Shown here in pieces: positions 59,282 through 64,000 of a DNA stretch of 64,000 nucleotides; position 1 is the stretch's first letter, and the number at the start of each line of letters is the position of its first letter. The notes beneath the pieces are model-generated. The model was not told the DNA's origin, made no database searches, and saw only the letters and a program-made list of their open reading frames with translations. This stretch comes from CAZMPJ01 sp964568455 (lineage in GTDB: Bacteria; Margulisbacteria; WOR-1; O2-12-FULL-45-9): assembly GCA_964568455.1 (NCBI GenBank), contig CAZMPJ010000006.1, positions 1 through 64,000 on the forward strand, written 5' to 3'. A program made the position numbers and the translations under genes.

Positions 59282-60039
59282 TTTGCTATTCCTCCTTCAG
59301 CTGCCTGATCACCTTTTTCATAATTAACCTGGGCCAGAGTATTTTCAACAGTATAACCTTCAGGTGCTTGTTTCACGCAAATCATACAGCCAATACAACC
59401 AACTTTACAATTTTTCCTGACCAAGACTGCTTTATCAGTTGAATTACAAGCCACAACAATCCGATTGGAACAAGCTACGAGATCAATGATTTGTCTAGGA
59501 CAAGCATCCACACATAAGCCGCAAGCAGTACATTTTGCTTCATCTACTGCCGGCAAACCGTTTTCTGCTATTTTAATCGCATTAAAAGGACAAGCTGTTA
59601 CGCAATCACCAAATCCTAGACAGCCGTAAGTACAAGCTTTATGCCCGCCATTAACCAACTCAGCAGAAGTACAGGTTTGCACTCCATGATACTCTGCTTT
59701 GTCCGCAGCTAAAGATTTTGTTCCACCACACTTAATTATTGCGCGTTTTTTTATCAAGGGGCCTGCTTCAATACCTAAAATCTTAGCAATCTCTTCTTCA
59801 ACAATTGCACCACCTGGAGGACAAAGTAAATTATCTAGGTTTCCCTGTGCCACAATAGCTTCGGCTAAAGTATGGCAGCCAGCGTGTCCACAAGCGCCAC
59901 AGTTAAGACCAGGAAGAGCTTCAAAGATTTCGGTTAGCTTAGGATCTTCATAAACTTTCAATTTTTCAGAAGCAATGGCTAAAACCGTGGCAAAGAAAAA
60001 TCCTAACCCACCCATAGCTAATAATGCAATTAATATCAT
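59251..60039 (-). CDS. rnfB: Rnf complex subunit RnfB (ferredoxin-like)
   Basis: This 262-residue protein has an N-terminal anchor (LIALLAMGGLGFFFATVLAI), then a 4Fe-4S cluster motif GLNCGACGHAGCHTLAEAI, and several further ferredoxin motifs (CTYGCLGFGDCVTACP, CTACGLCVDACPRQ, CKVGCIGCMICVKQAP). It takes electrons from reduced ferredoxin into the Rnf pump. Last of the six rnf genes; its start overlaps rnfA by 4 bp. Confidence 0.94.
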   Translation of the reverse strand: MILIALLAMGGLGFFFATVLAIASEKLKVYEDPKLTEIFEALPGLNCGACGHAGCHTLAEAIVAQGNLDNLLCPPGGAIVEEEIAKILGIEAGPLIKKRAIIKCGGTKSLAADKAEYHGVQTCTSAELVNGGHKACTYGCLGFGDCVTACPFNAIKIAENGLPAVDEAKCTACGLCVDACPRQIIDLVACSNRIVVACNSTDKAVLVRKNCKVGCIGCMICVKQAPEGYTVENTLAQVNYEKGDQAAEGGIAKCPTKCIVKL

Positions 60040-60614
60040 CCTGAAATTAACCCCGCAAAACCCATAAAGGCCAGAGCTAGCATGCCAGCAATAATTAAAG
60101 TGATGGCTGCTCCCTGAAAAGCCCTTGGAATAGGCGCAAGTTCTAAATCTTCACGAATGCCAGCCATAATACATAAGGCTAAAGTAAACCCTACTCCAGC
60201 AGCCAAGCCAAATATTACACTTTGGATAAAATTATAGTCACGCAGAGCAGCAATAAGTGCCAAGCCTAAAATGGCACAGTTTGTAGTTATCAAGGGAAGA
60301 AAAATTCCCAAAGACCGATAAAGTCCTGGTGAAGTTTTCCTGATAAACATTTCTACAAATTGGACTAATGAAGCAATTACTATAATAAAGGCAACATATT
60401 GTAAAAAGGGTAAATTAAACCGAATTAAAATGTAATGATTAATCAACCAGGTAACGGTTGCGGCCAAAACCATAACAAAAGTAGTGGCCAAGCCCATACT
60501 AAAAGCTTTTTCCAGTTTATTGGAAACACCTAGGAACGGGCAAATGCCTAAAAACATGATTAAGACAAAGTTATTAACTACTGCTGCTGATATAAAAATT
60601 AATACTAAATCCAT
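60036..60614 (-). CDS. rnfA: Rnf complex subunit RnfA
   Basis: This 192-residue protein has six membrane spans, starting FISAAVVNNFVLIMFLGICPFLGVS, with the conserved cysteine (GICP) and a second one in LITTNCAILGLAL. RnfA and RnfE hold a membrane-embedded 2Fe-2S cluster between them. It abuts rnfE with a 1-bp overlap. Confidence 0.94.
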   Translation of the reverse strand: MDLVLIFISAAVVNNFVLIMFLGICPFLGVSNKLEKAFSMGLATTFVMVLAATVTWLINHYILIRFNLPFLQYVAFIIVIASLVQFVEMFIRKTSPGLYRSLGIFLPLITTNCAILGLALIAALRDYNFIQSVIFGLAAGVGFTLALCIMAGIREDLELAPIPRAFQGAAITLIIAGMLALAFMGFAGLISG

Positions 60615-61204
60615 TATTTAATCTCACAAGCAGGTGCTGGCTGCTGCTTCCTTTTTTCTTTAGCCAAATTAATAAAACCAATTAATAAGCCTAGAGTTAT
60701 AAACGCTCCAGCTGGCAAAATCATAATTACCCAGGGCTCGCCCAATGCTCCAGAACCTAAAAGTTCGCGAACAGAAGCTAAAATAGAAAGCGCTAAAGTA
60801 AAACCAAGCCCCATTCCCAGTGCATCAAGAAAAGCTGGAAAAGGACTATTTTTACAAGCAAAAACCTCTGCCCGACCTAAGATAAGGCAGTTAACTACAA
60901 TTAAAGGCACAAAAGGACCAAGTGCTTTAGATATTTCTGGAAAGTTTCCTCGCAAAAATAAATCAGCCATGGTTACAAAAGTAGCAATTACTAAAACATA
61001 AGAAGCAATGCGCACTTGGCTGGGAATCAATTTACGGACGATAGAAATAATCGTGCTGGAACAAACCAAAACAAAGGTAGTGGCTAGGCCCATAGAAAAA
61101 CCATTTATTAAAGTTGTAGTAACTGCCAAAGTTGGACACATGCCCAAGAGTTGGCGAAAAATCGGCGACTCTTCCCACAAACCTTTTAAAAATGTTTTGA
61201 TCAT
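60614..61204 (-). CDS. rnfE: Rnf complex subunit RnfE
   Basis: This 196-residue protein is homologous to RnfA: QLLGMCPTLAVTTTLINGF and LIVVNCLILGRAEVFACKN carry the paired cysteines, in a six-span protein. The RAEVFA segment is typical of RnfE/NqrD. The start overlaps rnfG by 4 bp. Confidence 0.94.
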   Translation of the reverse strand: MIKTFLKGLWEESPIFRQLLGMCPTLAVTTTLINGFSMGLATTFVLVCSSTIISIVRKLIPSQVRIASYVLVIATFVTMADLFLRGNFPEISKALGPFVPLIVVNCLILGRAEVFACKNSPFPAFLDALGMGLGFTLALSILASVRELLGSGALGEPWVIMILPAGAFITLGLLIGFINLAKEKRKQQPAPACEIK

Positions 61205-61746
61205 CGACTGATTACCTCTGCAACTGCTTTATTAATAATGTTAACCACTGCGCGAGATGAAATAGTCGCCCCAGTAATTGCTTCGATTTGATTATCCTGT
61301 TCTGGCTTCTTACTTTTAACATACTCAATTGGGGGGTTAGTTACTAAATTTTTAAATTGATTTTCAAAAGATTGTTCTGCAATTTTTGCCCCAAGCCCTG
61401 GAGTTTCAACTTGTTCTAGCACCGACATACCGGTGAATTTTGTCATATCAGCATTAATACCAACCATCATTTTAATTTCACCTTGATAGCCATTGCCATC
61501 ACAAACAACTGCGGTTCCAACTTTTGCTCCAGTTGCATCAAAACATTCATAGTAAATAACATCTTCAACTGATTTTTGTTGATAAGTTTTTGTGCCTGGC
61601 AAAACTTCAAATATAGCTTCATCAGTTGCTTTAACCAAATTAGCTTCAATCTTTGGCAGCATAGCAGAATAAACTACTGACAATACTCCGCCGGATACTA
61701 ATCCGATCACCGTAAGAACTATTATCATGTAGACTAATTTTTTCAT
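61201..61746 (-). CDS. rnfG: Rnf complex subunit RnfG
   Basis: This 181-residue protein has one N-terminal span (VYMIIVLTVIGLVSGGVL) and an FMN-binding domain ending ITGATISSRAVVNIIN, where the second Thr (GATIS) carries covalent FMN in the family. The frame is open to 61788, but those codons belong to the MITE-like repeat, so ATG 61746 is chosen. It is separated from rnfD by that repeat; elsewhere the rnf genes here overlap. Confidence 0.92.
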   Translation of the reverse strand: MKKLVYMIIVLTVIGLVSGGVLSVVYSAMLPKIEANLVKATDEAIFEVLPGTKTYQQKSVEDVIYYECFDATGAKVGTAVVCDGNGYQGEIKMMVGINADMTKFTGMSVLEQVETPGLGAKIAEQSFENQFKNLVTNPPIEYVKSKKPEQDNQIEAITGATISSRAVVNIINKAVAEVISR

Positions 61747-61757
61747 AATTATTTTAT

Positions 61758-61887
61758 TAACCCTCACCCCTATAATCCCCTCTCCCAAAGGGAGAGGGGA
61801 TACCTTTTACTTTCCCCCCCGCGCAGACTACCCCTTCTCCCTCTGGGAGAAGGGGAGGCGTGATTAGCGTTAGCGGGGATGAGGGCA
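61758..61887. mobile_element. MITE-like repeat, copy 2, inside the rnf operon
   Basis: Ends CCCTCACCCC (61761-61770) and GGGGATGAGGG (61875-61885) form an imperfect inverted repeat. Inside are hairpins TCCCCTCTCCC/GGGAGAGGGGA (61776-61800) and CCCCTTCTCCC/GGGAGAAGGGG (61831-61855). Same order and hairpin cores as the copy at 24458-24697. It fills the rnfD-rnfG gap. Confidence 0.8.
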
Positions 61888-62802
61888 TTATTTCCCTCTT
61901 CCTAGTATCCTGGGCCGAGTATATCGATTAATTAACGGCACAAAGGCATTCATAAATAGGATCGAATACATAACACCTTCGGGTAGTCCGGAAAAAAGTC
62001 GAATTACTACTACTAAGATTCCTGCTCCAAGCCCAAAAATCCATTTACCTTTATCTGTTAAAGGTGAAGTGACATAATCCGTCGCCATAAATAATGCACC
62101 TAAAATTAATCCACCAGATAATAATTGAAACAAAGGATCTGGATACAAACCAGGATTAATTATCCAGAAAATCCCGCCAAATATGGCAACCGTCCCAAGA
62201 TAGCTGGCTGGAATCCGCCATTTAATCACGCCAATTTTAAGTAAAAATAAGGCCGGGAGTATTAACAACAACGCAGAAGTTTCACCAATAGAGCCAGCCA
62301 CATTACCAATAAATAAATTCCAATATGGAGTTAACTGGTGGCTAAATTTCATTAAAGCTAAGGGAGTAGCCGAAGTTATGGTCCAGGTAGTCATGTTAAC
62401 AGGAAAAGCTGCGGCTAAAAAGGCACGACCAATTAAGGCGGGATTAAAAATGTTATACCCTAAACCACCAAATAATTGTTTGCCAATGGCAATAGCAAAA
62501 ATTGTACCAATCATACATTGAAATAGCGGCATGGATGGTGAAATGGTTAAAGCTAAAAGCAATCCGGTTAACGCGGCACTACCGTCAGCAATAGTTGCTT
62601 CCTGTTTCATTATTTTATTCATGAGCAATTCAGTTAAAACCGCGGTTATAACACAAGTTAAAACCACCAGTAAGGCTTGCAAACCAAAGAAATAAATGCC
62701 GGCTAAGGTTGCTGGCAATAAAGCAATAAGAACCATCTGCATTACCTTAGGCACAGAACTATGAAACTTTATATGTGGTGCTGGTGAAATAATATAGGTC
62801 AT
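61888..62802 (-). CDS. rnfD: Rnf complex subunit RnfD
   Basis: This 304-residue membrane protein has about eight to ten spans. It begins with SPAPHIKFHSSVPKVMQMVL, the conserved RnfD start, and contains NIFNPALIGRAFLAAAFP. MATDYVTSPLTDKGKW holds the Thr that binds covalent FMN in the family. It forms part of the ion path. Start overlaps rnfC by 4 bp. Confidence 0.94.
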   Translation of the reverse strand: MTYIISPAPHIKFHSSVPKVMQMVLIALLPATLAGIYFFGLQALLVVLTCVITAVLTELLMNKIMKQEATIADGSAALTGLLLALTISPSMPLFQCMIGTIFAIAIGKQLFGGLGYNIFNPALIGRAFLAAAFPVNMTTWTITSATPLALMKFSHQLTPYWNLFIGNVAGSIGETSALLLILPALFLLKIGVIKWRIPASYLGTVAIFGGIFWIINPGLYPDPLFQLLSGGLILGALFMATDYVTSPLTDKGKWIFGLGAGILVVVIRLFSGLPEGVMYSILFMNAFVPLINRYTRPRILGRGK

Positions 62803-64000
62803 TTCATCTGCCTCAATTTATATTTTGCTAATTTAACTAACTGGACAATGGGAATTTTTGAAGGACAAACATACACGCAGCAGCCGCATTCCATGCAATC
62901 CTGGCCGCCCCATTCTTCAAACTCACCATATTTTCCATTTTCCGCATAAGCCGCCAATTTAGTTGGCACCAGATTCATAGGGCAAAATTCCAAACATCTG
63001 CCACATTTAATACATGGATATTGTTTATCAAGCTGAGAATCTTTTTTATTAAGAACCAAAATACAACTGGTAGCTTTTACTACTGGCACTTCCAAACTAG
63101 CTTGCGAAACCCCCATCATGGGCCCACCCATTATAATTTTTGCCGCGTCGGCAGTTAAACCACCACACTGGTTAATAATATCCTGGAAAGTTGTGCCAAT
63201 TCGAACTAATAAATTTTTAGGCTCTTTAATTCCAGACCCTGTTACCGTTACAACCCTTTTTATTAAAGGCTGGCCCTGATTCACTGCTTCATAAATTGCC
63301 ACCGCAGTACCAACATTGATAACCACTGCACCAACATCAAGTGGCAGACCGCCAGAAGGAACTTCGCGGTTTAACATTGCCTTGATCAGAATTTTTTCGC
63401 TGCCTTGCGGATACTTGGTTTCAATCTCAATCACCTCAATACCATCATAAATTCCTTCTTCTGGATTAGTACGCACAACATTTCTAATTGCTTTAATTGC
63501 GTCTTTTTTATTATCTTCAATTCCAAAAATTATGCGACTGGCCCCACAAGCTTTAGCAGCTAATTTTGCGCCAGCAACCAAATCCTTGGTACGCTCAAGC
63601 ATAATGCGGTGATCAGCTGTAATGTAAGGTTCACATTCACAACCATTAATTAATAAGGTATCTATTTTTTTATCTTTAGGTGGGGATAACTTAACATGGG
63701 TTGGAAAAGCTGCTCCTCCAAGACCAACAATTCCCGCTTCTTTAATAGCTTCAATAACATTTTGGATTTGGGATTTGGGATTTGGGATTTCAAGAGCTTC
63801 GCTCTTGTCAATTACCACTGACATTACTTCCACTCCACAAGGATGTAAAAGTTTGTCTATCTTAGTAACTTTCCCAGAAATAGAAGCATGGACTGCTGCA
63901 GAAATAAATTTTGAGCTTTCACCAATTTTTTGGCCTTCAAAAACTTCGTCCCCTACTTTGACTAAAGGCTCACAAGTAGCACCAGTATGTTGGTGCAGAG
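62799..64000 (-). CDS. rnfC: Rnf complex subunit RnfC, N-terminus beyond window
   Basis: The frame stays open to the window edge, where the protein reads LHQHTGATCEPLVKVGDEVF, the RnfC N-terminal barrel-sandwich region, so the gene continues right. It then has GIVGLGGAAFPTHVKL and LLINGCECEPYITADHR (NADH/FMN-binding fold), and ends with two 4Fe-4S motifs, CIKCGRCLEFCP and CMECGCCVYVCP. RnfC links NAD to the complex. The segment IPNPKSQIQN before EAGIVG is encoded by a heptamer repeat (63764-63790). Confidence 0.95.
   Translation of the reverse strand, partial: LHQHTGATCEPLVKVGDEVFEGQKIGESSKFISAAVHASISGKVTKIDKLLHPCGVEVMSVVIDKSEALEIPNPKSQIQNVIEAIKEAGIVGLGGAAFPTHVKLSPPKDKKIDTLLINGCECEPYITADHRIMLERTKDLVAGAKLAAKACGASRIIFGIEDNKKDAIKAIRNVVRTNPEEGIYDGIEVIEIETKYPQGSEKILIKAMLNREVPSGGLPLDVGAVVINVGTAVAIYEAVNQGQPLIKRVVTVTGSGIKEPKNLLVRIGTTFQDIINQCGGLTADAAKIIMGGPMMGVSQASLEVPVVKATSCILVLNKKDSQLDKQYPCIKCGRCLEFCPMNLVPTKLAAYAENGKYGEFEEWGGQDCMECGCCVYVCPSKIPIVQLVKLAKYKLRQMK
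63764..63807. repeat. Heptamer tandem repeat plus hairpin in rnfC
   Basis: GGATTTG occurs three times followed by GGATTT (63764-63790), directly joined to a perfect hairpin CAAGAGC-TTC-GCTCTTG (63791-63807). The whole is translated in frame in RnfC, replacing a loop before the conserved glycine-rich motif. Confidence 0.88.

Noticed and set aside
61747..61788. N-terminal extension of RnfG
   Set aside because: Those codons come from the MITE-like repeat; the membrane segment begins at ATG 61746.
61758..61887. Ordinary terminator ending the rnfCD transcript
   Set aside because: The hairpins lack following T-runs and the segment matches the repeat family seen at 24458-24697.

Overview
The window looks like a chromosomal piece of an AT-rich, Gram-negative-type (diderm), probably anaerobic bacterium from an uncultivated lineage. 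Diderm evidence: a TolC-family channel, an RND pump, a Spy/CpxP-like periplasmic protein, an HldD-like heptose epimerase and several lipoproteins. Anaerobic energy metabolism is suggested by a six-gene Rnf operon. The mix (Rnf, UPF0182, an RRM protein, a deoxyhypusine-synthase-like protein, DUF3175, DUF5674) would fit a Margulisbacteria/Saganbacteria-like or neighbouring candidate phylum. That placement is inference; the 23S rRNA at the left edge would settle it. There is no phage, plasmid or CRISPR signal. The accessory signal is short repeats.

Layout. 1-2.1 kb: the 5' part of a 23S rRNA gene on the minus strand with its own promoter and no 16S upstream. 2-8.3 kb: a GlcD-type flavoprotein, several unknown proteins (one with a radical-SAM-like cysteine motif), a lipoprotein and an HXXEE membrane protein. 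8.3-13.6 kb: GIY-YIG protein, tRNA-Asn, flavoprotein, DUF5674/DUF3175 pair, VIT1-like protein, DusB, GpmA. 13.6-17 kb: operon of a methyltransferase-like protein, a deoxyhypusine-synthase-like protein, HldD and an epimerase. 17-30.3 kb: a GlnD-like protein without its nucleotidyltransferase, SSB, SagB-type nitroreductase, LCP protein, a reduced adenine-deaminase-like protein, M50-CBS protease, cyclic-2,3-diphosphoglycerate-synthetase-like protein, DJ-1/PfpI, PolX, RNase HI and RNase P RNA.

30.3-35.8 kb is an envelope block: two related L,D-transpeptidase-like proteins whose YkuD parts appear circularly permuted and which are separated only by a frameshift at an A9 run; a barrel-like protein; a Spy/CpxP-like protein; an anti-sigma candidate; an ECF sigma factor; and a polysaccharide deacetylase. 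Two matching ECF-type promoters (GGAACC-N17-GTCTAA) precede the sigma gene and the Spy-like gene. 35.9-49.7 kb: TolC plus RND pump, ThiI-like protein, four-helix-bundle protein, RRM protein with a structured leader, serine hydrolase, TMEM175, subtilase lipoprotein, and an operon of two atypical kinases plus an unknown protein. 49.7-64 kb: carAB, UPF0182, TatD, and rnfCDGEAB followed by a TlpA/CcdA thiol pair and RfbC; rnfC runs off the right edge.

Genome-wide habits visible here: -10 boxes placed 6-13 nt before start codons (leaderless mRNAs) beside a second class of genes with strong Shine-Dalgarno sites; convergent genes that overlap by 11-30 bp; 7-bp tandem repeats inside coding frames; and a two-hairpin MITE-like repeat in two copies.
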